Shown here: positions 1 to 11,504 of the stretch, piece by piece
How the letters are laid out: every line of letters starts with the position of its first letter
Numbering within the stretch: position 1 is the stretch's first letter
Assembly (NCBI GenBank): GCA_032716605.1
Contig: CM064505.1
Span: 46,354,378-46,418,377 of the forward strand
Length of the DNA: 64,000 nt
Source of the DNA: Paralithodes platypus
Taxonomy: Eukaryota; Arthropoda; Malacostraca; Decapoda; Lithodidae
Reading direction: 5' to 3'
Position numbers and translations under genes: made by a program
The notes under the pieces: generated by a model
Told to the model about the DNA's origin: nothing
The model's input: the letters and a program-made list of their open reading frames with translations, nothing else
The model's database searches: none

Positions 1-1504
1 AGGGTCTAGCGGAGGAACTGTTTTTTCAGGCAGATCGTTACAACATTACGCTGCATGCAACCTACCTGCCCGGGTCTGCCAACCTGTGGGCGGATGCTCT
101 GTCTCGGGGACGGAGCACCCAGGTAGCATGGTCCTTCAAACAAACCGTATTCGACGACCTGGCAGCCTCACAGGTCGACTTGTTCATTTCTCACGAGACG
201 ACCAAGTTGCCTGTGTTCCTGACCCGCTGGATTTGCACTCCAGCGGGGGGGGGGGGGGGGACCGGACGCTTTCAGCGAGGACTGGACCAGGTGGCAGTCA
301 CTGTACGTGTTTCCGCCACCCGACGCACTTTTGTTGTGCAAGGTCCTCCACAGGCTGAGAGAGTACCAGGGCATAGTTTGGTTGTTCGCGTCCCTATGGC
401 CGGCCCAAGCCTGGTATGCTCAGCTGATACGATGGTGCCCGGTTCCCGTTCCCCTGTCGGTCTCGAGCTTCCACTTGGGGTCGAATGGAGACCTAGGGAC
501 CTCGTTGGCATTCGCATCGTGGATGTTTGTGAGGCAGGGTGGCTCCCCTTGTTTGGACGATCATTACCTAACAAATTCACTCTACTTTGGACGCCATCTA
601 CATGGAAGATATATGAATCTCCCTGGCGCTGCTTTACTTGTTGGTTACACAACTCTTCACAGGCAACTCCGTCAGTGGCGCTTGTGTTTCACTCCCTCAA
701 TTGTTTCTTTGAGGAGCGTCATTACATGTACAACACAATTAGGACCCACCTATCTGCCATTCGCGTGCCTTTTGAGACCCTCCCGGGGTTGGTCGTTCCT
801 CAGAATGAACTGGAGTTCTTCATGCAAGCCTGCTTTCGGCTCGAACCACCCCCGCGTCAGATTCCCCCTCAGTGGTCTCTGGCGGCGGCTCTCAACTGAC
901 TCTCGTCTGCGGCCTACACTCTTCACCCCACACCTGACAGGTTCCTTGACAAGCCACTGTTTCTTCTAGCCTTAGCTACGGGTGAGAGGGTATCGGAGTG
1001 GGCTGCCATGTCTCGGGGCCCAGAACTGCTTGCGGTTTGCTCCCATCCTCGGGTCGGTACCTTTGGCTAAGTCTTCATTTTCTTGCTAAGAACGAACGAG
1101 AGGCAAACGTGTTTAAGCCTTTCCCGGTCCCCGCTCTTAAGCGCGGCCGTCGTCATCACACGTTGTGCCCTGTTCTTTCGCTTCATTCATTTGTTCATTC
1201 CACTGTGCCGGCATCGGGGTTGGCGCTCTGGGTGGCGCCTAATCCCGGTAGGAGGTTGACCAAACGTGCTGTGGGACTACGCCTGTGTCGCGTCATTAAG
1301 GGTAGCAATCCTCTAGTTCGGGGTTCGGCGCATGACATTCGGTCTTATGCGGCCACGCTCCGCTTCCTTCACAATCACTCCCTCAGGGATATTGCTGACA
1401 CAGGGCTGTGGTCTTCCCCCAACACGTTTGTGTCCTCCTATCTGTCCATGTCCACAGACAGGCCGGGGCGTCCTTGTGTTGCGTTGGGCCAAAGGGTTAC
1501 TTAG
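1..1504 (+). pseudogene. DIRS A: RNase H end, MT-like region and tyrosine recombinase (frameshifted)
   Basis: The C-terminal RNase H motif NLWADALSR is followed by VDLFISHETTKLPVFL and, in another frame, VSATRRT/FPPPDALLLCKVL and SLWPAQAWYAQL, the conserved block after RNase H in DIRS elements (called methyltransferase-like). The recombinase follows. Its first catalytic Arg is in LALATGERVSEWAAM (near 966-1012), the His-x-x-Arg motif is AHDIR (near 1330-1344), and the nucleophile Tyr is in FVSSYLS (near 1428-1448). Its parts lie in different frames (180-899 and 998-1504), so this copy is broken although the recombinase residues survive. Confidence 0.82.
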
Positions 1505-2220
1505 GGGTATTCCTCTATGCTTGTCCTTCCCCCTACTGTCTTTCTCCTATCCTGTCCGCTCCACTTTTGGGGGGAGGGGGGAGGGCCTATGGGTTGCACG
1601 TATATGTATGTAATATCACCTAGGGTTAAGGACCTTACCTAGGCTTAAGGATCTTGTTTTTCATTTCCTTCATTACTACATTATATCATTACTACATTAT
1701 ATGTTTGAAAGGTAGATGTTACTGTATGTTTCATTACTTTCTTCCCGTCATCACATTCTGTTCGTTATGCATCACCCGCTTGTGTCATGCTCATGCATTG
1801 TCATTGGGGTGTTTGTCCTACTGTTTTCTAGTAGTCCACAGAATTAAGTGTTCAGTCCCTTATCTACTGGGTGTCACTTATCACCTCCGGCACTTTTTCA
1901 TTGTGCGCGGTGCTGTTAGCGATGTTTACACTTGGTCTTATCCGGTGTAGTACTTCCTACTTTACTCCATATAAAGGGGGGGGGGGGTGCATCCTGTCTT
2001 CCATATCCACCATTATGATATGTAACATTCATACGATTTGGTTAAGATCTAAAAGAACATGACATGACTGTACGCGGCCTCTCTTAATATGCACCTGTCC
2101 GTACACTCTGTATATAAACTCTCTTGTTTAAGTCTGCCTTTTCTTTATCATGATCCTTAACTAATTGCTGATTTTTGAGTTTTCTCAGCTTGGATGTCCG
2201 CCTCCAATTTTGGTACTCTA
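1505..2220 (+). other. DIRS A non-coding tail
   Basis: About 700 bp between the recombinase stop and the ICR. It is T-rich with short repeats (cattactacattatat twice near 1669-1701; cctaggnttaagga twice near 1619-1650). No coding potential is seen; the small open frames here are not conserved in copy C. Confidence 0.6.
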
Positions 2221-2330
2221 AGCTCTACGTTGGAACGTAGAGGCTACTACTAAATTGGGAGGTTTAACGACCCTCCCAATACCAAATGAGGTAAACCTCC
2301 TATTTGGTTGTAGCCTCGGAGTATCCAACG
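2221..2330 (+). repeat. DIRS A internal complementary region (ICR)
   Basis: It begins agctctacgttggaacgtag, which resembles the reverse complement of the copy C left end. It then runs into ttgggaggtttaacgaccct...tatttggttgtagcctcgg, the reverse complement of A's own right end at 2661-2744. The ICR thus joins copies of both termini, the hallmark of DIRS elements. Confidence 0.85.
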
Positions 2331-2439
2331 TCATAGTATCCCTCCCACAGACCGTACCCCTGCCCATCCAATCTTGCCTCTTTTGTTGCTTGATATCGAG
2401 ATGCCCTTTAACCCGGAACGGGTTAGAAGGTACGCCCCT

Positions 2440-2744
2440 GACAGCGGCGGGAAGAGCCAGATGGAATGGCCTAGTCGACAACTTTTTCTTTTCTTTCTCG
2501 TTTCTCTTTTCAATTTTCTATTAAAAAGACCTCAAAAGTATGTACAACGTACCTAGTAGAGAGAGTAAGGTGCTACTCTAGATGTTATCGATTTAATTCA
2601 GGTAATGTGTAAACGATAATTGCCGCTCTAGAGCGAAGCAGATTACATCGTCATAGTATAAGCTCTACGTTGGATACTCCGAGGCTACAACCAAATAGGA
2701 GGTTTACCTCATTTGGTATTAGGAGGGTCGTTAAACCTCCCAAT
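2440..2744 (+). repeat. DIRS A right inverted terminal repeat
   Basis: Closely similar to the copy C right end (for example gtacaacgtacctagtagag, gatgttatcgattta, agctctacgttggatactcc). Its partner left repeat is outside the window. The last 60 bp can form two hairpins (ATTTGGT/ACCAAAT arms and a GGAGG/CCTCC pair). Confidence 0.8.
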
Positions 2745-2864
2745 TACAGAAATATGTAAAGAAGGATAAAAGTCGGTCAACTCATTCACTTGATAATAAG
2801 AAAACAAATAGGGAGGCCAATTGAAAGGCAATCTCACTAACGTAATATCAACCAAGTTGTGTAT

Positions 2865-3235
2865 ACTGGGAGGTTTGACGTACCTCCCAACCTACCAAAT
2901 AGGAAAACCTACTATTTGGTAGTAGTCTTGGAAAATCCAACGTCAAGGCTATTAACCTAATTGCAATGACGACTTGTCTATTTTGACTGCTATGTCGTCA
3001 TTCCAACCGCGGTTAAAAAAGAAAACGTCTAGAGTCTACTCCTTATCTTGCTCTAGGAGACGTTGTACATTAACCAAAACTACCACCGAAGGTGAAAAAA
3101 GCATAGAAGAGAAGAAAAAGGGGTTTACCTTAGTTACCGCTTAAGGCCCATCCCGTGTTCCGTCATGTGCAGATCCCTGTTGAACGTGCGCATGAGCGAC
3201 CCTCTCTTGTTATCACATCTCACGTCAGCAGAAGA
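2865..3235 (-). repeat. DIRS B 3' terminal region and inverted repeat
   Basis: From aaggctattaacctaattgc onward it is the reverse complement of 10975-11250 at the other end. The outermost 60 bp are unique to this end and hold two hairpins: GGGAGGT-ttgacgt-ACCTCCC and ACCAAATA-...-TATTTGGT. Confidence 0.88.
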
Positions 3236-3271
3236 ACGCGGATGGGCAGGGGTCCGGCGTGAGGGAGGGTA

Positions 3272-3380
3272 TTATGTACGTTGGATTTTCCAAGACTACT
3301 ACCAAATAGTAGGTTTTCCTATTTGGTAGGTTGGGAGGTACGTCAAACCTCCGTCTTGGCAAATCCAACGTCAAGGCTGC
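3272..3380 (-). repeat. DIRS B internal complementary region, junction deleted
   Basis: It contains both ACGTTGGA (3278-3285) and its complement TCCAACGT (3364-3371), carrying copies of the two ends. Compared with D (28020-28050) and E, 13 bases (caatttgttagta) that bridge the two end copies are missing at about 3352. Confidence 0.8.
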
Positions 3381-3818
3381 ATAACAAATAGGAGGAGGAC
3401 ATCCAAGCCCAACATACCAAAAAAAAACAATGCATAAAACAAAATTATGAATGACAAAGACACAATTTAAACAAGAGAGTTTAATAAAAGAGTGAAAAAC
3501 TGAGGAGTAGCTAAAAAGAACAGTTTTAACACGTGCCCGTCATTCATAGTAATGCAAAAACATAGACTTGTCTTAAACCAAAAAGGTACTGTACCCAAAA
3601 TCCCTTTTCTTCCAAAACCAACAAAAACATTGAACACAATAACAAAACACAATTTTCAATGTGGCAAAAACACTTATGTACTGTAACAATACATAATCCC
3701 AAACTTGCAATCAAGTGTTGCAAACCCGTACTCCCCCCCCCCCCCCCCCCTTTGTCAATTAAAACAAAGTAAAAGAATGAGGGACAAGGGGGAAAGACCA
3801 GGTAACTTCGCCAGAGCA
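3381..3818 (-). other. DIRS B 3' non-coding segment with poly-C tract
   Basis: An A-rich spacer between the ICR and the recombinase stop, nearly identical in D and E. An 18-base C run (3733-3750) lies about 70 bp past the recombinase stop; the run is 14 in D and 15 in E. No gene is seen. Confidence 0.6.
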
Positions 3819-4700
3819 CTAGGAAACACAACCCCCGAGAGCCATCACCGGCCGAGGGGGTCGAACACTGGACATGGAGAGGTAGGAGGAGATGAAGGAA
3901 TTGATAGAAGACCACAAAACTGCTGAGGCGATGTCAGGTAAGGATCGACGTAGCAGGAACCGGAAGGAGGCAGCAAAGGATCGCACATCGTGCGCAGAAC
4001 CCCTACAAACAGGGTGACTGGCACGAATAGTCCGACAAATGCGGCGTCCCATCTGCACCTGCGAGAGCCTCCCACCTGTCCGAGGAGACACCCACACAGT
4101 AGTAGCCGAAGGCGGCGCCACAGACGCAACAGATGATTGCAAGGCCGACACCGGGCACAACACATTGCGAGTATGCCCATGCTGTAAAGCCTGGACGGTG
4201 AAAGGCTGGAAAACGTGGGTCTCCCTCTCATTCGTGGCAACAAAAGGAGGGGAGGAGGCGAACTTGACGCCATGCAAGGACGGGGAGAATCGCACGCAGT
4301 CCTGGGGCCGTGACAATGCCGCTAGTGCAGACACCCGATCCCCAGTGGCCAGAGCGACAAGGAAGAGTGTACGCCCGAGCAACGGAACCGGTGTAGCGGC
4401 CCGTGTATACGTGGGTGAAGCCACAAGGGCCAGAGCCCGCCCCAGATCCCACTGTGGAGGGACCTGGCGCAGAGGCTTTTGGTCCCGGAAGGCAGCCGTC
4501 ATGAAGGAATCCAGCTCCTGCGGCGGAACAACCAGCCCAGCGACGGACTCAAAGACCCCCCGAACGGTCAGACAAGTGGTGACGTATAGCGTCGACGTGA
4601 AAGTGACGTGTACGGAAGAGGTGAAACAAGGAGTGGAGGACGAGGGAAGGAGAGCCAACTGTCAGGCGAGTGTCCTGTATCCACCTAGTAAAAGACCTCC
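3819..4700 (-). pseudogene. DIRS B tyrosine recombinase
   Basis: The integrase-type enzyme that would insert the circular DNA intermediate. The C-terminal frame is open for 279 codons: first Arg in ALATGDRVSALAAL, the AHDVR box (His and second Arg) and nucleophile Tyr in FISSYLSMS. The N-terminal part (TRWIQDTRLTVGSPSLVLHS, FRTRHFHVDAIRHHLS) lies in a different frame around 4550-4700, so there is at least one frameshift. The catalytic residues are all present. Confidence 0.85.
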
Positions 4701-6500
4701 AGCGGGACCCGTAAGTCCCCCAAGGAGAAGTCAGCCAGGAACGCTTCAGGAAGTCAGGCAGGTCCCGTCCGTGGACTGGGAGCCACCGTGCCTCATGAAC
4801 ATCCACGACGCGAAGGCCAACGAGGTCCGTAGGGCCCCAACCTAACGCAAGTGGAAGTCGGAGACAGGTAGAGGGACCGGACTCGGGCACCACCGCGTCA
4901 ACTGGGCGTACCAAGCCCGTGCCGGCCACAGAGGCGTGAGTAGCCAGACGCCGCCGCGGTACAGCCGCAGCCTCGCGAGGACGTTGCACATCAACAATGC
5001 GTCTGGTGGCGGAAATATGTATATCGACCGCCACCTGTTCCAGTCTACCATGAAAGCGTCCGGACCCCACTCCGGAGTGCGAGGCCGGAGGGAGAGGTAC
5101 CGAGGCAACTGGCGCGGCACCTCCGATGCGAACAAGTCGACCTCCGGAACACCCCAGGAAGCCGCGAGGTCGTCGAACACAGTCCGTTGCATTGCCCATT
5201 CGACAAGAACGCCCTTTCTTCTTGACAGGGCGTCCGCCCACAGGGTGGCAGTCCCGGGCAGGGAGGAGGCATGCAGGGAGAAGGTGTGTCGGTCCGCAAA
5301 GGAAGAACAACTTCACCGAGATCCCCAAGAGAGTCAATGACCTGGAGGACCCCCGCTGTAGAAAACAGTGGACAGCTGTCTGAATGTCCATCCCGAAGGC
5401 CACCGACTTTCCCCGAAGGGCCAGCGCGTGGTCCCTCAGGAAGAACAAAGGAACCAACAGTACGAGGGCATAGACGGGTAAGGGGCGTGAGTCCCACCCA
5501 TCTGCCAGGAAGTTGACGGCCCAGGTTTGATTGGTAACCTCACCCTACCTCGCTCGACGCATCTGTGTCTACCCAGAGCGTCGGCGGGGGGGCGGTCCAG
5601 GGCACAGCCGCAGAGAGCGTGCCCCGAGCAACCCAGTGTCCGAAGTGTCTGCGAATGGTACGCGGGAGCGGCAGGAGCCGATCCATAGGGGTCAACGGAA
5701 ACACCTCGGTGCCCATGAGGAGTAAGCGGCGTAGCCTGAGGCTCCCTAAGGGAATGGGCAGAGCGGCCCAATTAAGCGAACCCACTAACGAGTCCCAGAG
5801 GGAGGGAGACCGAGTGCAACACGGCGAAGACCTTCCGCCGAAGGTGCACCGCGTCCGGCAGACCCTGGGTCACCGTAGCGCTGGACAAATCCCATGCGAG
5901 ACCGACCCATGGCACGACACGCGACGGGGTCAAGCGTGACTTGGGAACATCGATGGGGAACCCTAACTGTGCGACGTGGCGAACGACTGTGAGGGTGTCG
6001 CGTACGCACAGTCCTAGGGCTTCGGAAACTATCAACCAATCGGCCAAGGAAAACAGGATCTGGAGCCCGCTCCTGAGGAGAGGACCCAGAGCCTGCCCCA
6101 CCAGGGCGGAGAAGATCCGCGGCGCGATGTGGAGACCGAAGGGAAGTCTGTCGAACAGGAACACACGATCGGAAGGCCGAACGGCCAAGAATCGCTGGAA
6201 TCGAGGATGGAGAGGAACGAGCCAAGACGCATCCTGGAGGGCCAGCGACACTACCCCAGAAGGCGAAATATGGAAGAGCTGGACAGAGGGCGCAGGGCCA
6301 GGCGTACCTGGGGTACCGGCAGCATCCGAAACCGTGGGTGCACGATGCGCCCGGTGAGGGCCGACAGAGCCACCACCGGTCGCATCGCGTCGCAGTTCTA
6401 CTTCGGTACCAGAAATACACGGGAGAGGAAAACCGGGTGACCGGCGGTCAACCCCCTCGACGATTCCCTGCTCGTGCATGGATGTGAACACGTGGGCCAC
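4697..6500 (-). pseudogene. DIRS B reverse transcriptase / RNase H / MT-like region
   Basis: Several frames carry the pieces. RT shows FLFDRLPFGLHIAPRIFSAL and SGLQILFSLADWLIVSEALG. RNase H shows VDTDASSEVG and, in another frame, a degenerate LWADALSR counterpart. The MT-like block has VDLFASEVPRQLPRYLS, IYIFPPPDALLMCNVL and TPLWPARAWYAQL. RT motif A reads SLALQDASW where LDL is usual, and motif C reads LADW where LDDW is usual, so both catalytic Asp codons are GCC (Ala; 6240-6242 and 6042-6044). The N-terminal RT segment is frameshifted. Confidence 0.82.
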
Positions 6501-6719
6501 CCCTGAAGAGATGGGCCGGTGTCGGTGACAAGAGCGGAGTGGGGGTCTGGACGTCCACCTCCAGGTTAGACCCCTCCGCGCAATCTGCCGCCCCCAACGT
6601 CCCTCGCGGCTAGCGAGGGGCGCAAGGGCGAAAACAACCTGTGGGAGCTCCCGAGAGGAGGGGAGCGACCCGGGCGGTTATGCGAGAAGGAGAACAAGGA
6701 GACCGACCCGGAAAACCTA

Positions 6720-9182
6720 CACAGTGTTTGGACGTGGAGGTACCCCCGGTACGGTCCTTGCGGTCATGAGCGCCACGTTGACCTCCTCTACCCCCCACCA
6801 ACTTCGTCGAAAAGGGCGGGCCACCCCAACCCCTGGCCGTCGCGGGGCTGACCCCGGCGAAGGGCGGCCGGAAGTGGAAGGCTGGCCAGCCCCAACACGG
6901 CGGGGATGAAAAGGGGGCAAGAACAGAAGTGCGAGGCGGAACTGACGCACTGGCCTGTAACGTCCCTGTCCTGCGCCCGTGCATGGCGGCAGCACGAGCA
7001 GCAGCACCCCGAAGAGGACCAGCAGAAGAGCGGGACTGAGAAGACCCCGCTCGCGACACAGCGCGTCGTTGCGTGTCGCAAGCAGGGTCCGCCGAGAGAG
7101 AAGCGTAGCTTCCCCAAGCATCCTGCGCAAAAAAGCCCCGACGTAGAGAGCGCAGAGTACAACAAACCCTGATGAATATCCAAGGGGGCTGTCCGGCAGA
7201 ACGAGGACCGTACCGTCCGGCGTTGCCGAGTTGCCACGCACAAAACCGCCTTCAGCTCGGGAACCAAAGACACCGTGAGACGAAGGTGGAAGAAGTCTGG
7301 AGGGAACCTAAAAGACAAGAGAATAAGTTTGGCACCCACCGTCGCAAGGGAAAAAACCTTGTCGACATAGGACTGATCTGGGTGAGAGAAGAACGGGGTA
7401 GCAATAGAACAAAGTTCAAGAACGGGCGCGCTTAACCAGGACCAGAACGCGCCGTCCAACCCGCCGACAGACACAAGAGGAGGCAAAAGCAGTGACGACT
7501 CCGGGGGAGGGACTGAAGGAGAGCCGGCGACGGAACGGCCGGCGAAGTCGAAGGCCTCAGCAAACCAGGCCCCCAATGGGAGAGGGTGATCGAGCAAGAT
7601 GGCGAAGCCAGGCGTACCGTCGTCGCACAAACCCGTCACATAGGAGGACAGTCTAGTCAACACAGCCAGGGACTGAACATCCTGAAGGATGTCCCGGCGG
7701 CTGAAGTCTGACCAGAGCGTAGGCCTGCAGAAGGGAGGGGGACCGTAGCAGGGGTAGGTATGGTGAGGCGCTGAGGGTGTGTCACCGCCAAGAAGCGCGA
7801 AAAGAGGGAGTCTTGCATCGACTCTAAGCGCCCGTCGATGCGTGACACAACCCATCCCTGCATAGCCGACAATCGATCCGAGAGAGGCGACCCCCCCCCA
7901 AGATTGGTCGGCCCGCAGGGGCGAGCGTGAGCGGGAGCGAGACCCACGACCCGAACCAGCAGCGTCGCGGCCCAAGGAAGGCGAGCGACGACGGTTGTGT
8001 CGCCGCTGAGGGACTTGTCCCCGATCACGAACGCCCGAGGGGGAAACAGCACCATCCCCCTCTTCCAGCGACACTGCAGCCCCTGAGAAAGGGGACCCCG
8101 AAACCTCGCTAAACCCCACCGAGCCAAGAGGAGGGGTACCCCCCTGGCGAGACGGTAAGTGAAGGTCAGGGAGAGAAGAAGGAGGAGGAGCAGGACGACG
8201 GGAGTGGGAAGGCTGGCCGGGTGAAAGGAGGTCAGAAGGAGCCGCGGGGTGAAACAGAGCAAGGATCCCCGGGGCTGAGATAACAGGGCGGCCCGACACC
8301 GAGGAGGAGGAGGGAGGGACCTCCACCGTGGGACAAGACCGTGAAGGAAGAATAGGCACTGAAGCAGGTGAAGTAGGAGAAGCAACTACATCCTGGCGGA
8401 CCCTCCTGGACAGTGTAGGAGGAGGGAGCAGAGGGCCAGCTACAGCATGAACAACCGCGCGCGGAGAGGACAACGTAAGAGGAAGTCATCTGGGCTGGGG
8501 AAGCGGGCGGAAGGGAGTAGAGCCCCCATCCGGAGAGGCCAGGGGAGGGCGCACAGGGGCAGAGCCGCTAACCCCGGCCTCAGGGCGAGAACCATGACGA
8601 GGGCGATGGGCGTCGTCAAGGCGATCAGGAGGACGACGAGGGGCAGTAGAGGACGGGCGACGAGGCGACCGAGAGCGTGGAACGGAGCTGGGGATCCCCC
8701 CGACGATGTGACGACCGGCTGCGGGACCCAGGGGAGAGGGCCCGAGCAGGGAGAGGGCCAGGTGAACGGCCTTCAGTCGGGTCAGGGATACCCAGGGCGA
8801 CGCGGATCCGGTGGGCAACAAAGGCCGGGGAACGGTGGCCCACAGTCCTAATGTGGCGGGAGACTATCGCCCACACCGACGGAAGGGAAGCAGAGGCCAC
8901 TGCCGCCGCTGAGGAACCAGGGCTCTGGTGCACCACATCCACCAGGGCCAGACACGGGTCACACAGAGCAGGGAGGTAGGCCGTAGAGGACACACAGTGC
9001 GAGTGGCACAAGCAGGACTTGTGGCTCTCCAAGCACGGGGAGCTACAACCAAGGCGAAAGCAAGGCAGCCTACCTGCACTGGAAGAACACACACCATAAT
9101 CAGCACGTCGAAGGAGTAAGTGGAGAGAATGTTCAATAAGAACCAGGGAAGGAGCATGGGGAAACAGGAACACACATGCAAA

Positions 9183-9186
<4 letters not shown>
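6720..9186 (-). pseudogene. DIRS B Gag-like region
   Basis: A long, GC-rich, mostly open - strand region; one frame of 561 codons runs from 8473 to 6788 and another from 9224 to 8625. It is rich in Pro, Ser and Arg (SRSRSRSPLRADQ, SHRRGDPQLR) with a Cys-rich upstream part (SSPCLESHKSCLCHSHC). The position before RT matches the putative Gag ORF of DIRS elements. The function is inferred from position, because no diagnostic domain is seen. Downstream coding may overlap the RT start. Confidence 0.55.
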
Positions 9187-9213
<27 letters not shown>

Positions 9214-9454
9214 CTATATTCCATCTACTCCCTCTCGGGCATAGGCTGAGAGACTGTACATTCCACCGCCCAACACGGTGAAGCCCGTGAGGTCTTGTTC
9301 CAGTCTGGGGAGTGAGACATGCGAAGCATCCATCATGGCTCGAAGCAGCTCCATCTCTGAAGCGGCCGGTTGCTTCGCTCAAGTGCTTCACCGTCTCACC
9401 CTCCAGACTCAGACCCTCACTCTCAGAACGCCACCTATTGAGCAGTGAACTCAC
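9187..9454 (-). mobile_element. Poly(A)-tailed SINE-like retroposon inserted in DIRS B
   Basis: On the - strand it starts gtgagttcactgctcaatag and ends in a run of 27 A (T run 9187-9213). The same roughly 320-bp unit lies in DIRS D at 34190-34516, at a different element position; both are absent from E. No A/B box was recognised, so the promoter type is unknown. Confidence 0.72.
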
Positions 9455-9692
9455 TAGGCATTGTCCCCCTGTAACATATTTTGAATATGGGAATATTCAT
9501 ACAGTGTTATTTAATCAGGGAACAATGAGGGTATTTTTTTGGCATTTCGGTGGGCTTTGTGGTAATGCACTGATACTAGGTACAGCACAAATTCAATCCC
9601 AATAATATCTTCCCATTGACATATCGGGATTTGAACCCGGGTCCATTGGATTACCAATCCAGTGGCATGACCACTCCACCACACCTCCCCTG
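9455..9692 (-). mobile_element. tRNA-headed SINE-like insertion in DIRS B
   Basis: The - strand reads ggaggtgtggtggagtggtc...gattggtaatcc...cccgggttcaaatccc, with A-box- and B-box-like segments and a GGT anticodon-like loop (Thr-like). The acceptor stem does not pair, so it is a tRNA-derived repeat rather than a working tRNA. The E copy runs uninterrupted through this point. Confidence 0.6.
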
Positions 9693-9904
9693 TATCCATA
9701 CTTACCCTAAACCGGGAGCGCAGAGGTAGGTGAGGAGGGCGGGCGAGGCGGAAGAGCACAAGCAGAACCTGCAAAGATGGAGAAAGTGTTAACCACCACT
9801 CAACATCTTACATGCAGGGCCTATAACACCAGTAAAGTGCACACACTAAGATAGTTTCAGGCAACAAGATGACATAAAAAAGGTCAACAGTGAAAGCCAA
9901 CTAT

Positions 9905-10052
9905 TACCGCAAATTTGCGGGCCAATGGAGGCATAACCGTACCGACACAACCCTCCCGCATCTTTGAGGGACCCCCCAGCGATCTCCGCAAATTTGCGGG
10001 GAGCCGAAACGTCCCAGAGGACCGAATCGAGCTCCCACAAATTTGCGGGACC
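9905..10052. promoter_or_regulatory. Cluster of CCGCAAATTTGCGG palindromes in DIRS B 5' region
   Basis: Sites at about 9907-9920, 9986-9999 and 10036-10050 (one base changed), plus a decayed site near 9955. The same spaced set recurs in D (34169-34628) and E (43652-43794) upstream of Gag. The palindromes look like repeated protein-binding sites; the binder is unknown. Confidence 0.5.
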
Positions 10053-10055
10053 GGC

Positions 10056-10974
10056 CGAGATGGTCCGGCGCCGAAAAAGCGATAGGAGCGTCTAGGGAAT
10101 ACCAAAAAAGGCCACAAAAATGCGTCATCTCCTTATGAACTCTAAGCGACGATGGCCATCAAGCTGAGCAGTGTCTTCCTTGAATTTATCCTAACTCAAC
10201 CGGTAAAGGGAGAGGCAAGGAAGACACACCAGGGGAGAGGAGGCACATCCCCCAGGAACCACCCAACCCACAGAGATAGAGCAAAGCCCATGAGGAGAAG
10301 TGGCAGGGAGGGTGGTTTCGCACAAACAGGGGCCCCCTTGGGGTACCCCTGGATTGGGCAAAAAGACTATGAAAGGATGGAGGTGAAACAGGAAGAGAAA
10401 ACAAAAACCAGTAAATGAAACTGGCCACAAAAAGGGTGGCCTAGCCGGGAGCAGAGAATGTGTCAGGTGCAAAAAACCCTGTGGTGTGAAGGAGGGGCCC
10501 CCGTGGGGTACCCCTGGATTATCACGAACCACCTGTCGCCCAGGCCCTTGAGACACAGTGAAGGCTCGAAAGGGGGGACTCGGGAATAACGCTAATAATG
10601 CGGCCGACACAAACTCTACAAACAGCACCGCCACCATCGAAATCTGAGATTGTTTACCAATGTTACACCTTAGGCTATGAAAAAATGAAAACTCATAGGG
10701 GCATAGCAATTCCTGAATGAGAAAACTAGCTAGGCTAAAATAAGCTAAAAGCTAAACTATGCCCAGACTAACAGGAAAAAAGAATATGAAAAGAGAAAGA
10801 ATGAAAAACATATACGAGGAACGCCAGGCGCCCCTGTACCTTCGGTAGGCTATTTCCACACGCGTCTCCATTATACACACTTAGGAGCCCATTTACGTGT
10901 GCCCTAGATCACGTAACATCTGTCTAACAAAAAAGAAGGCCAGATAAGCCGAAACGAACCTAAACAGGGTGAAT
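10056..10974. other. DIRS B 5' untranslated region
   Basis: About 900 bp between the palindrome cluster and the 5' inverted repeat. Conserved in D and E, it holds two similar motifs (gggcccccntggggtacccctgga at about 10331 and 10496). No coding sequence is recognised. Confidence 0.55.
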
Positions 10975-11271
10975 ACAAGAGAGGGTCGTTCATGCGCACG
11001 TTCAACAGGGATCTGCACATGACAGAACACGGGATGGGCCTTAAGCGGTAACTAAGGTAAACCCCTTTTTCTTCTCTTCTATGCTTTTTTCACCTTCGGT
11101 GGTAGTTTTGGTTAATGTACAACGTCTCCTAGAGCAAGATAAGGAGTAGACTCTAGACGTTTTCTTTTTTAACCGTGGTTGGAATGACGACATAGCAGTC
11201 AAAATAGACAAGTCGTCATTGCAATTAGGTTAATAGCCTTGACATTGGATTTTCCAAGACTACTAACAAAT
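10975..11271 (-). repeat. DIRS B 5' inverted terminal repeat
   Basis: The reverse complement of 2925-3235: gagggtcgttcatgcgcacg, ggtggtagttttggttaatg, taatagccttgacattggat, ending ccaagactactaacaaat. No target-site duplication is seen, as expected for DIRS integration. Confidence 0.88.
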
Positions 11272-11504
11272 CACTATATCCTAAGCATCAGCAGATGCAT
11301 TAGGTTTATCTTTGGCTCTTCTTAAGTATGTCTGCCAAAACAAAACGCATCCGATCTTGTGAGTTGTTACAATATCCATTGTTAATATTTGACTATAGTT
11401 TGCCATCGTCCGTTTTCTTTTAAATGCTCCCATTATTGTATTGCAACCGCCCGCATTCAAGGACTTGCCCTTTCCCAATAATAACAAATAGAGCTTACCT
11501 TAAG

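Larger units (their letters stand above)
1..2744 (+). mobile_element. DIRS-type retrotransposon copy A (3' part; 5' cut by window)
   Basis: The window opens inside an RNase H motif (NLWADALSR, about 79-105). A methyltransferase-like segment, a tyrosine recombinase, a non-coding tail, an ICR (2221-2330) and the right inverted terminal repeat to about 2744 follow. Terminal and ICR sequences match copy C, so A and C form one subfamily distinct from B/D/E. Confidence 0.88.
2865..11271 (-). mobile_element. DIRS-type retrotransposon copy B
   Basis: Full-length but degenerate. Inverted terminal repeats lie at about 2925-3235 and 10975-11271, with a right-terminal extension at 2865-2925 and an ICR near 3272-3380. 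On the - strand the order is 5' repeat, palindrome cluster, Gag-like, RT/RNase H/MT-like, tyrosine recombinase, ICR, 3' repeat. Two retroposons (9187-9692) are inserted near its 5' end. It lies upstream of the first visible phosphatase exon, antisense to that gene. Confidence 0.92.

Noticed and set aside
1..2744. LTR retrotransposon (Gypsy/BEL) as the source of the RT/RNase H sequences
   Set aside because: A tyrosine recombinase with Arg, His-x-x-Arg and Tyr motifs, inverted rather than direct terminal repeats, and an ICR identify DIRS.
6788..8473. Very long open frames on both strands of the GC-rich DIRS interiors taken as separate host genes
   Set aside because: They recur in B, D and E at the same element positions, and their opposite-strand versions are low-complexity mirror frames of the same retrotransposon coding region.
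11281..11487. 68-codon frame on the - strand (NTIMGAFKRKRTMANYSQIL)
   Set aside because: No recognisable domain, no splice context, and adjacent to MITE and DIRS ends; not supported as an exon.
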